Part shown: positions 40,616-51,100 of the stretch, in pieces
How the letters are laid out: each line of letters opens with the position of its first letter
How positions within the stretch are numbered: the stretch's first letter is position 1
Assembly: GCF_027409185.1 (NCBI RefSeq)
Contig: NC_084462.1
Coordinates: 2,108,001-2,172,000, forward strand
DNA from: Cynocephalus volans
Lineage: Eukaryota; Chordata; Mammalia; Dermoptera; Cynocephalidae
Length of the DNA: 64,000 nt
Direction: 5' to 3'
Notes under the pieces: model-generated
Database searches by the model: none
The model's input: only the letters and a program-made list of their open reading frames with translations
What the model was told of the DNA's origin: nothing
Translations under genes and position numbers: made by a program

Positions 40616-40642
40616 GGCCAGCCACACACACACAAAAAAAAA
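40616..40642 (+). repeat. 27-bp retro-insertion (SINE tail only)
   Basis: Between GAATTAGAACTGGAT (40601-40615) and GAATTAGAACTAGAT (40643-40657) lie only GGCCAGCCAC, a short ACACAC run and an A tract. This is the extreme 3' end of a CYN-like SINE. Confidence 0.7.
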
Positions 40643-40689
40643 GAATTAGAACTAGATCCCCTCCTTATCTCTTAACCTCTCATAGTTTC

Positions 40690-40795
40690 TTTTCTTTTCT
40701 TTTTTCTTGACGTCTAGCCAGTATGGAGATCCAAATGCTTGACTTTGGTATTATAACACGACCTTCTAGCCAACCAACCTAACCAGCCAGCCCTC
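40690..40795 (-). repeat. CYN-like SINE, monomer, diverged
   Basis: Antisense 'gacgtctagccagtatggagatcc...aacctaaccagccagccctc'. Confidence 0.75.
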
Positions 40796-41719
40796 TCGTA
40801 TTTTCTGTCTCAACATCTCTGTCTACTGTTTCAGATAAATTCTTCAGATATATCTTCCAGTTAATTAATTCTCTCTTCAATTGTGTCAAGTATGTTGTTT
40901 AACCCATTTAATCACTGAGGTTTGGGTTTCACCCGTTATATTTTTCTTATAAGGAATTCAATATTCTTTCAAGTTTATCTGTTCAACTCCTTGTGATAGT
41001 TTCTTTTGATATGTCTATCATTACAATTACATATTTTAGTTTCTTAAACATTTTCTCCATTTTCTCCGTAGTCATTCTGAGGTTTGCATCTGATCATTTC
41101 AACTTCTGCTGTCTTTCGGGATCTAAATTTGTTGATTCTTGTTCCTGCTGACTCTCATTCCCAGAAGCTTGTTTTTTAAGTGCTTAGTGATCTTTGATTG
41201 TGAGATCATGTTTGATTTTAATCTGTGGGAATCCTGTAGGTCTAATGGCAAGATAGCATTTGTCCAAATCCCTTTGCTTCTGCTGGAGTTAGAGGATACT
41301 CTACTCTTACTGATTTCAGGCCCCCTTAAGAGTTTCAGCTTAAAACAGGAATGCCAGACTCAGCTTTCCCACCTTGTTGCTGCTCCAAAAACCAATAGCC
41401 CTATAACTGCATTGCTCTAAGAAGCTGAACTTCAGAAAATTCTGTCCTTCCATGTTCCCTGCCTCTCTGCCTCACCAGTATTCAGACCACCCACTTCTTC
41501 AGCTCTGCATCCCAAATATTTTTCCCAGGATCCTCTCATCTCAACTACTACCTTCTCTGGCTCAACTTTTTAAAATTTTTCCTGATGACCCTTCTTTCCT
41601 TTTATGAGACCAGCATATTTGGGGTCTAGTTCTTCACAAGGACTCCTCTGATCTCCTAGATACCATAATATCAGAGAGGAATTAAAATTGTTTTCTAGTT
41701 TCCAAATGGACAGGATTCT

Positions 41720-42905
41720 TAAAATAAATTTTATTTTTTTGAGTAGGTTTAGGTTTATAGCAAAATTGAGCAGGAAATACAGGGAGTTCTCATATACCCA
41801 CATCCCCGTGACACACGCACAGCCTCCCCCACTATCAACACCCTACACCACGGTGGTACAATTGTCACAACCAGTGAGCCTACAATGACACATCATTATC
41901 AACCACAGTGTATAGTTTACATTAGGGTTCACGCTTGGTGGGCTTTGACAGATGTATAATGACATGTATCCATCATTACAGTATGATGCAGAATAGTTTC
42001 ACTGCCCTAAAAATCCTCTGTGCTCCACTTACTCGTCTCTTCCTCTACCCAACCCCTGGAAACCACTGATCTTTATACTGTCTCCACAGTTTTGCCTTTT
42101 CCAAGATGTCATACAGTTGGAATCATACAGTATGTAGCTTTTTCTTTTCTTTTTTAAATTTATTTTTATTGAATCAAAATTGATTATACATATTTTGGGG
42201 GTTCAACATTGACATATGTTGATCAAATCAATATTACTAGCATATATATTTCACTTAGCAATATACAATCAACATTCCTCCATGTCTTTTTATGGTGTTA
42301 GAACTCATTTTTTTGTAGCACTGTATAATATTCCATTGTACAAATATTCACAAATATTCAGTTTACCTATTCACCTACTGAAGGACATCTGAGTTGCTTC
42401 CAACTTTTGGCCATGATGAATAAAGCTTCTATAACTATCCATGTGCAAGTTTTTTGTTTTTTTTTTAAGATGACCGGTAAGGGGATCTTAACCCTTGACT
42501 TGGTGTTGTCAGCACCACGCTCTCCCAAGGGAGCCATGGGCCGGCCCTCATGTGCAAGTTTTTTTGTGGACATGTTTTCATTTTACTTGGGTTAATTCCA
42601 AGGAGTGTGATCCCTAGATCATATGGTAAAGGTATGTTTAATTTATAAGAAACTGCTAAACTGTCTTCCAAAGTAGCTATATCATTTTGCATTCCAACCA
42701 GTAGTGGGTGAAAGTTCGTGTCACTCCACATCCGTACCAGCATTTGGTAGGTATGTATCCCATTCTCATAGGTATGTAGTTTGTATTTGCATTGTTACTT
42801 TAATTTGAAATTCCCAAATGACATTTGATGTTCAGCATATCTTTATATACTTACGTGCCATCTGTATATCTTCTTTGTCAAAATGTCTGTTGCACATGGG
42901 CTGTT
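41720..42905 (-). repeat. L1M 3' end, antisense, with two insertions
   Basis: Continuous L1M text from 'gagtaggtttaggtttatagcaaaattgagcagg' to 'cttctttgtcaaaatgtctgttgcacatgggctgttttt'. It is interrupted at about 42140-42245 by another retroelement 3' end (poly-T, then 'aatcaaaattgattatacatattttggggg') and at 42457-42548 by a SINE. Confidence 0.7.
42457..42548 (-). repeat. CYN-like SINE inside an L1M
   Basis: Antisense; TSD CATGTGCAAGTTTTTT at 42440-42456 and from 42549. Confidence 0.88.
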
Positions 42906-43445
42906 TTTTAAAAGACCACAAATTGTTTAACACTTCTCCCATTAAGAGAGCCATCAACACATCTCCCCTTGAGTCTGGGTGACTGCTTTAACCTATAAAT
43001 TATGGAGGAAGTGATGCTGTGTGGCTTCGGAGGCTGTATCTTAAAAGTTGATGCAGGGTCCACCTTGTTTGCTGGAGCGTTTATGCTGCAGCCCTGAGTT
43101 GCCTTGACATCTTGAGGCTGCCATGCTATGGAGAAGCCCACACCACGTGGAGAGGCCATGTGTGGGTGCCCCAGTCAAGAGTCCCTGCTGAGCTCACCCT
43201 TTGAGTCATCCTAGCCTGGGCATCAGACATGGGAGTGAAGGAACCTTTAGCAGATTCCTGCCACCAACCAATGAGTCATGCTCAGTCCTTTGAGTCATCC
43301 AGTTAAGACTCCAGTCATCTTAGAGCAGATTCAAACCATCCCTCCTGTGCCCTGTCCAGTATCTTGACACCAAGAAACTGTGTGCATAATAAAGTGAATA
43401 AAATGTCTTTTCCTACATTTCCAGTTTTGGTGTGGTTTTTTACAC
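42906..43445 (+). mobile_element. MLT1-like LTR
   Basis: Ends 'agaaactgtgtgcataataaagtgaataaaatg...cattt'. The body has the MaLR style ('gaggctgccatgctatggagaagcccacacc'). Confidence 0.55.
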
Positions 43446-43895
43446 TGCAATAGATATCTGGGGAAAAAAAGATGAACACCAAAGTTCTTTCTGAGTCTGT
43501 CTTTATAACTTTTACTTCACGTAGACTATGCACATTTCTTATCAATGGGGAATTCTCAAGATTCGATTTTGGGAGGAAAAGGCTGGGATTTGCACTTTTG
43601 TGTAAACTTCGAGTTCCTATTTGTGACTGTTCAATTTTGTGAAGAAGTTCACTTTCGTATGAATGCTCAATTTCATGCTTTTTTGGTGAATGACCGAGTT
43701 CTTCTCCTGAATTTTGACCCAAATGGCAACTATGGAAGCTAGAGCCAGTGTAGAGGCAAGTCAAGACAGGGAAAGGTGGAAAACATGGTATGAGGGAGAA
43801 GACAGAATTGGAAGCCAAAGAATCTGAAGGATCCCATGAGGGCTTGCTAGACATGTGAACATTGATTCTGATTCAAAAAAGAGATTTCCTGAAAT
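43446..43895. other. Unassigned intergenic sequence
   Basis: Contains a repeated phrase 'ttcgagttc/ttcaattttg/ttcactttcg/tgctcaatttc' near 43600-43680, possibly a decayed simple repeat. No gene seen. Confidence 0.3.
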
Positions 43896-43899
43896 AATG

Positions 43900-44100
43900 T
43901 AGAAGTAATAATAATAATAGTAGCTAACATTTCTTGAGCATTTACTATGTGCCAGACAGTGTTTTAAACATGCATGTGTGAATACAATTATTTCTCACAT
44001 TATCCTAGGTGACTGAACTTAATATCCCTATTACACATTCAAGGTAACCAAGGACCAGACAGGTTAAAAAGTTTGCTCCAAGTTCCAGGTACCTTTTACA
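43900..44100 (-). repeat. MIR SINE, antisense
   Basis: 'tagctaacatttcttgagcatttactatgtgccagacagtgttttaa...' pattern. Confidence 0.65.
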
Positions 44101-44195
44101 GGCTACTGTTTGACTTCACTTGGATAGGTAGTGAGGTGCTAATGATGTAACAGATAGAGTGCTTTTGGCTGTAAGTAACAGAAAACCCTATTTTA

Positions 44196-44270
44196 TTTTG
44201 TTTTATTTATTTTTTGGCAGCTGGTTGGTACAGGGATACAAACCTTTGATCTTAGTGTTATAACAGAAAA
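44196..44270 (-). repeat. CYN-like SINE, 5'-truncated
   Basis: Antisense; TSD TAACAGAAAACCCTATTTTA (44176-44195) and TAACAGAAAACCCAATTTTA (44271-44290), 19 of 20 matching. Confidence 0.9.
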
Positions 44271-44548
44271 CCCAATTTTAAATGTCCAAGATAATAAGGA
44301 CATTACCTCATATAATGAAAAATTTAAATGTTATGTGGTTCCAGGAGTGGTTAAATGTTCTGTTAACATCAAGCAGTTCTGATTTTGTCTTTCTACTCTC
44401 TCATCTTGGCAGGCTGGCTCTTGTCCTCAGGCTTGCCACCTCATGACTCTGATATGGTTGCTGCAGCTCCTGCCATCATATGCAGACAGATCCATCAAGC
44501 AGAAAAAAGGAAACAACTGCTTCTCAAAGGTCTCTTTTTAAGAGCAAA

Positions 44549-44702
44549 GTGGCTGGCTGGTTAGCTCAGTTGGTTAGAGCATAGTGTTAATAACACCAAG
44601 GTCCAGGGTTCAATCCCCATACCAGCTAACCACCAAATAATAAATAAATAAATACATAAATACATAAAATAAATAAATAAATAAAGAAGAAGAAGAAGAA
44701 AA
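44549..44702 (+). repeat. CYN-like SINE with AAAT/GAA tail
   Basis: Sense copy, very close to the tRNA-Ile body (GGTTAGCTCAGTTGGTTAGAGC, GGTTCAATCCC). The tail is (AAAT/ACAT)n then (GAA)n. Confidence 0.88.
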
Positions 44703-45000
44703 GAGCAAGGAAAAGTTTTCCCAGAAGGCCCCTCTTCCATTCCTCTTAAACATGTCTCAACCAAAACTGTGCCATACTCATGAATAATTGAGTCCCTGGC
44801 TGGGGGAATGGGGTCACCATATTTCTTCACAGACCAATAATAATTCTCCACTTGGAGTCTGGACTTGGGACAGCCTCCCCTGAAACATATGGTTGCGCAG
44901 TATCTGAGCAAAATTGGGGTATTGTCAAAATGAGAGAGAGAATAAGGCCATTGGGGCTGCAACCAACACAATTTGCTAAGCTAGTGATCAGGACCATTTT

Positions 45001-45215
45001 TCTTTTTCTTTCTTTTTCTTTTGCAGCTGGATGGTACAGAGATCTTATCCCTTGACCTTGTCGTTATAATACCACACTGTAACCAACTGAGCTAACTGGC
45101 TAGCCAGATCATTTTTTGTTGTATTTTTCAACACATTAAGAAATTGCAGGGACTAGCTGGTTAGCTCAGTCAAGGGACTGGATCCCTGTATCAGCTGGCT
45201 ACTGGAATAACAACA
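45001..45215. repeat. Two CYN-like SINEs
   Basis: 45001-45103 is antisense. 45149-45215 is sense with the middle deleted ('ttagctcagtcaagggactggatccctg'). Confidence 0.8.
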
Positions 45216-45864
45216 ACAAAATAAGTTGCATAATATACCAAAGTAAACAAAAACTGATGAGCCAGACAGATCTGAGATTGAATCCAGCTTCAAAACTTAC
45301 AGTCTGTGTGGTACTGGATGAATCACTCCATTCTCTGAAGAAATGCCTTAATATTGGCCTTGCTGGGTTATTTTTACAGGTGAAACAGACGCCAAGTTGC
45401 AAACACATAGTAGGTGATCCTATTACTATTAAATAGGAAAAAAAAACCCTGATTTTTGTATGTTTATCTTATACACAATCCCTTCTCTGAACTCCTTTAA
45501 AAATTTTAAGATTTATCAAGAGACCACTTTAACTTTACCAAACACTCATTTTCTCTCCCTTTCCAATGTTTATTAAAGCTGTTTCATGTCATATTGCATT
45601 GGCCAGTGTCTCCAAAACAATATAAACTTTGATGGTAGTGAGAAATTTAACCCCATCCCTGATTTGAACTAATGGTAAGCCCCTTCAGAACATGTGTTTG
45701 ACCATCTCCTCTCCTAAACCTCCCCTTAGACCAATTTCTCATCCCATAACTCCCATCTCTCCAGATTGTTGTCTCTAGGAGGAATGTAAAAGGAGCTTGG
45801 GAGTAGGAAAGTGTTTTGGAATACTGGTTCTTTTACCCATTAACTATGTATTCTGCCAGAGACT

Positions 45865-46262
45865 GGATGCCTTCCCACCAACCTCATTGAGGCTTAATCC
45901 CCACTGTAACCGCTGAGGGTGGGAAATTCTATTATGGTAATTGTAAGGTGGGACCTTGAAGAGGTGATTAGATTGTAGGAACATGCCATTGGGAATGGAT
46001 TAGAAATGGTGGTCCTGGGTGTGGTTCTGGGAACTATAAAAGGAGAGTGCATAAGGAGCTATCTCTCTGCTCTCTCCTCTCCACCGTTTTCTGCAGTGTG
46101 AGACCATTGGGTCACTGTTGCCACCACCAAGACTGTCAACAGATGTCTTCCCTGCACTGTGGACTTCCCAGCCTCTGAAACTGTAAGCAATAAATTTTTT
46201 TTTCTTTATAAAATACCTAGTCCCATGTATTTTGTTATAAGCAACAGAAATGGACTAATACT
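45865..46262 (+). mobile_element. MaLR-type LTR
   Basis: Same family as 25908-26305. Contains TATAAAAGG (46036) and AATAAA, and ends 'gcaacagaaatggactaatac'. Confidence 0.68.
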
Positions 46263-46379
46263 TTTTTTTTTTGGAAAATAAATTCACTTTACTGAGACAC
46301 ACTAGCTGTAAACATCCATTAACTATGTATTCTTATGTAAATAAGTTATCCTCTCTGGCCTACTCCCTCCTCTGTGTCT

Positions 46380-46765
46380 TAGGTCAGGCTGCTATAACAA
46401 AATACCATAGACTGGTGGCTTAAACAGCAAACATTTATTTCTCACAATTCTGGAGGCTAGGAAGTCTGAGATCAAGGTGCCAGCAGGTCTTGTAACTGGT
46501 GAGAGCACTCTTCCTAGTTTACAGATGGCTGCCTTCTTGTTATATCCTTACATGGCATGGGGTAGAGACAGAGAAAGAGATTCCTCATTTCTCTTCTTAT
46601 AATCCCATTTCTCTTCTTATAATCCCATCGTAGAGGGCTCCACCATCTTGACCTCACCTAAAACTAACTCACAACAGCCCCACCTCCAAATCCCATCACA
46701 ATGGAGATTAGGGCTTCAACATATGAATTTGGTGGGGGAAACACATTTAGTCCATAACACTCTGT
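46380..46765 (-). mobile_element. MaLR-type LTR, antisense
   Basis: 'ggctgctataacaaaataccatagactggtggctt...' to '...tcaacatatgaatttggtggggg...'. It contains a local 21-bp duplication ('atttctcttcttataatccc' twice, 46588-46628). Confidence 0.68.
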
Positions 46766-47440
46766 AAAATGAGATTGATTATTCATCCTCTGAGGGGTTT
46801 TAGTTTCCTAGTCCTCATCAGCTTGTGGGTACAAATGAAGCCATATTAATAAATCTCAAACCTGCTAGCTTTGAATCTGTAAATCAATTAGGGAGATTAA
46901 CATCTTTATAATATCTTATAAGCCATAAATATTGCATAACTTGCTGTTTATTAAGTCTTTAACTTCTCTCAATAATGTTTTTAAGTTTTTTGTAGAAAAG
47001 GATGGCATATCTTTTGTTAGATCCCTAGAAAATTTTGAGTGTTATGCTACTTTTAAAATAAATTTTTCTAGTTTCTAATTTTTTATCACTGGCATACAGA
47101 AAAAGTGTTAATAGAGGTTACTTTGGGGTAGAGGGAAAGGGTAGTGATTTGGAGAAGGCTTGAGAGGGATTCAGGGGGTGCTGGTAACGTCCTAAATCTT
47201 GGTAGTGACTACATAAGCATGTTCATTTCATGGTAATTCATTGAGCTGTACAGTTTTAATTTGTGTTTGTAGTGTACTTCAATTAAAAGTTTTAAAATAG
47301 CATTATTGTGATAGTTTTATTTATTTATTATTTATTTATCTATTTAATCAATATACAATATAGTTGATTTTCGTGTCCCTTTACCAAATCCTCCCTCCCT
47401 GAATGATACTTTTAAATATATACAAAGATGGACACTCTCT
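46766..47440. other. Unassigned intergenic sequence
   Basis: A/T-rich. 47300-47400 begins with (TTTA)n and could be the antisense 3' end of an L1. No gene. Confidence 0.3.
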
Positions 47441-47915
47441 TCAAAACATGCCTGTAAATTCTTTGACATACTCCTTGAGTATTGCCTGGACTTAGCAACT
47501 CATTTCTAATGTATATAAACAGGGGGAAATGATGATATTCAAGTTCAGAGGATAAGTCATAAAAGGTATTATGCTTTCCTACTTGTTCTCGCTTTGACTG
47601 TTTGTTCTGGGGGAAGTTAGCTGCCATGAGAAACTGAGACCTCTAGCCATAGACAGCAAAGAACTAAGGCGTCCGACTAAGAGCCATGTTAGTGTGTCTT
47701 CTTAAGAATACATCCCCCATCCCCAGTCAAGCCTTCAGATGAATGTAACCCTGGCTGATGTTTTGACTGCAACCTCATGAGGGCCTTGAATCAGAACTAC
47801 TGCTAAGCCACTTCTGAGTTCCTAAACCTCCAAAATTGAGTGAGATATAGGTTTATTATCTTAACTGACTAAGTTGAAGGTTATTTTTTTTTTAACAGCA
47901 ATAGACAACTAACAT
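47440..47915 (+). mobile_element. MLT1-like LTR
   Basis: Same text as 21853-22376 ('gtcaagccttcagatgaatgtaaccctggctgatg...caacctcatgaggg...'). Confidence 0.6.
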
Positions 47916-48173
47916 AATTATCTAGTAAACACCATCCTAAACAATGTTGGCTTGGCAGGCCCAAACTGTACAACATTCTCTTATTTCTGCCCCCACCTCT
48001 TTCATAAAGAACTGTGCCATCATTAGCACCTCTGTGGGAACCAAGGCACCCTGTTGGCTGAGGACTAAATGAATTATAATAGGCACAGGGTGTGGTGTGT
48101 GGTGTATGTATGATTCACTAGCCCTCTTTTGATGCCAAAAATGAGACAGAATTCATGCCAGCATGAGGGGCCA
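47916..48173. other. Downstream flank of TSKS
   Basis: Short unique sequence 3' of TSKS. In the - direction the TSKS stop is followed at once by 'tggcccctcatgctggcatgaattctgtctc'. Confidence 0.4.
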
Positions 48174-48179
48174 TTTATT
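48174..48179 (-). terminator. TSKS: TSKS polyadenylation signal overlapping the stop codon
   Basis: Read on the - strand the end is GAA CAA TAA ATGG. The TAA stop (48177-48175) lies inside AATAAA (48179-48174), so the 3' UTR would be only ~15-30 nt. Confidence 0.7.
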
Positions 48180-51100
48180 GTTCAGGAGCAGGGCCCCCAT
48201 GTTTTGGGGGAGTCCCCCCATCACTTCCTCCCCCCATTGTCCCTGTGGACCCCTCAAGTGGCAGGTTGCTGAGTTGGTCATGGAGGGAGCACATCTTCAA
48301 GTGTAGATAGTCCTGAGCGGCCACCTTCTCCCTGTAATGACAGGCAGTAGGGAGTTAGCGCTGCTGACACTAGATGTTGGGGTGTTGGAGTGGAAAGAGG
48401 GGTCAGGCCCTTTTCCCAAGACCTCACCCTCCTCCCATGCCCTCAGTCTCCTTCCTCACTCCGGCTTCATCTTGTCCGTCAGCAGCAGGTTCTTGGCCCG
48501 CAGGGCCTCGTCTTGGGCCAGTCGAAGGGTGGAGCTCAGAGCCTCTGCCCTGACGTGTTTGGCCAAGGCCTGGCGCTCCAGCTCCTGGGGAGAGGAGTGT
48601 AGGTGCGGCTGGGCTTGCTGGACTGGGCTGGGGGTGGAGGGGGAGCTGGATCGCAGAGGGCAAGGGGTAGGGTTCCATAAGATCCACATTCCTCCCCCAT
48701 CCTGCTTCCAGCTTGAGACTGCCCCCAGCATCCCATAATGTGTTGGCCTGCCAAATTCCATTGTGCACTAAACCTGTATCTGTTCCACTGTCTGTCCCCT
48801 AATGCATTGGCCTATGTCCCAACAAACACTAAATTAGGTCTATCGTATTGTCCCCTAATACCCATGAACTATCCTGCATTTGATACAGGTATGTGTACCA
48901 GGATCCCACCACATGGTGACCTTCCACATCCCATAATTCACAAGACCCCATATCTATTTGTCTATTACACCAGCATCTCTCGCAAGAATAGTCCTTAGGG
49001 CTCTGGTTCTCTATATCCTACAGTGACCAAGTCCCTTGCTCCTTCATGCATTAGTCTTGTAGCTCTGTCACATCCATGTCCCATACCGCCTCATTTGTCT
49101 GTCTCACCCACTATAACTTATACCCCATTATCCACTAGGCCAATATGCCACAGTACATTAAGTCTCCGTGTTCCTCAGGGCACCAGGACTCAAGTTCTCT
49201 CAGCAATTGGCCTTCAGTCTGTTGTTCAATGTCCCAGGAAGAGCTGAGTTCCATTTCCCATAATGCATTAGCATACTGTGACCTATGGTCACTGGGTCCC
49301 CTGTCTTACCCCAAGGATCCTGTATAATGCACTGCCTTTCTTAAGGTCTACAGAAAATCAGGCCCATGTTACATGAAGCTTTAGGCTGGTGTCTCTCTCC
49401 TGTGTCCCACAAAGCACCAGATTCAATGTTCCATTATGCTTTGGGCCAAAGTCCATCAACCAAAGTTATGTAATGATTGACCTATAACTCACTAAGTACC
49501 AAACTGCTTGTTCCTCCCTGCCCCCCAAGCATTAGAGACAATTCCTCCCACAATGCCTGCTGCTCACAGCTCTCAGCCCTTCCCTTTCTGCCACATGCCA
49601 GCAGTACCCTTGTGCCTGGGGCTCCCCTACCCCTTCCTTGAAATATAAAGTGGGATATAGTGGCCCATGATCCCTGGTACCAGAATCTTCTTGTGTAGCC
49701 TCTGGCAGCTAGGGCAGGCAGGAGCCAGACCTCTCTGCTTCACCTCGTCCACTAGTGGGGTTAGTGCTCGCTCCAGCAGCTGCTGCAGGGACTCTGTAGA
49801 CAACTGCTGTCCCTGGCTGGGGAAGGGGTGGTCACAAGATGAGAGAGGCCCTGTAGCAACTCCATTCCCAAGATGCCCCATGCTCACCTGCCCAGCCTCC
49901 AACCAGCCCTATTTCCACTATGCAGCCAATGTGACCTTCCCACCATGCACGGGGCCAACCTACAGTGCATCAGGTGTTCTTTGTGAGGAACTCCCACAGT
50001 ACCCTGGGGATCCCCACCACCAAAGGGCACCAGACAGCCCTTGATTTCCAAAAACCATCAAAAACTCACATTTTCCACAATGCACTAGTTAAACCTGATG
50101 TGGCGTTGTAATGGGAGTCCCCCCTTCCTACAATGGACTAAGCATGGTATCTCTCTGCTCCGACAATACACCAAGGTCTCACCTTCCCCATAGTGCACTC
50201 GCAAACCCTGCCTCCTATCATGTAGCACATCTTAACCTTCCCACAATGCACTGAATATACATGATGTTCCAAATGTATCAAGTCTTTCTTGAGTTCCACA
50301 AGACGCTGACTTTACCTTGTGAGGAGGGAAGAAATGTGGCTCCCATAAATGCAGCAGGACTGGCCAGTCCTACAATGCATTGGGATGCCCTGTCTCCCAC
50401 AATGAAAAACTCCCCACCCCTCGCTAATTCCCCATCTCCTTCAATGCTCTATCCGCAATATAACCCAGAATGTACCTGGAGACAGGCCCTGGCCCCTACC
50501 TGGCACAGCGGGCACAGGAACCTTGGGGGGCCCGATCCAGGTGCATGGAAAGGTCAGGGCCCCTTCGAGAGTTCTGAAATTGCCGTCCCAGCTCCTCCAG
50601 GATCGGTTTCATCGGGCCCAGCCCCTCCAGTTCGCTCCTCAGTGAAGCCACAGACACTGCTGACCGCTCCACCCTGAGACATGAGAGTAACCAGTGCTGC
50701 GAGGTCACCTCCCCAACAGTATATTTCTGTCAAGGCTCCACTCATTAGCCCAGCATGTGAGTCTCCATCTAGTCTGTGACACTCAGCCTTGCCCGCTCCT
50801 CTCTGCTCTGATTGGCCTCTCCTTTTTAGTGCCCCTTCCACTCTCTAATTGGCTTTCCCTGATTCTGCTTGGCCCCGCCCTTTGCCCTTTTTAGGCATAA
50901 AACACCCCTCTTCTCTAATTGACTCCACCCCTCGGGCCTTATTAGGTATAATATGCACCTTCCTGCTCATTGGCGCTTCTCCATGTCAGTATATTGTCTG
51001 GCACAATCGGTCCCCGCTGATTGGCCCACCTATTTTCCCTAAACCCCGCCCTCGGGCTGGGTCCGCCCTGCCCCTTCGCGGCCTCCCCACAGCCCCACCG

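Larger units (their letters stand above)
37330..41600 (-). repeat. Old L1/HAL1-like sequence, antisense, fragmented
   Basis: Long T-rich stretches whose phrasing ('ctggatagaaaattattgttttaagttctttc', 'ttctctcttcaattgtgtcaagtatgttg', 'tttcagataaattcttcagatatatcttcc') resembles antisense L1/HAL1 ORF1 regions. Several SINEs interrupt it. Part of 37680-38345, including a GAG-rich run at 38070-38117, and 39780-40550 may be something else. Confidence 0.35.

Noticed and set aside
44549-44646. Functional tRNA-Ile gene
   Set aside because: The A and B boxes look good, but the acceptor stem does not pair, the anticodon arm is damaged and an A-rich tail with flanking repeats follows. It is a SINE.
48456-48768. 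Several overlapping minus-strand frames that extend beyond a TSKS exon
   Set aside because: Only 48460-48584 is exonic. The extensions read through the splice acceptor into intron.
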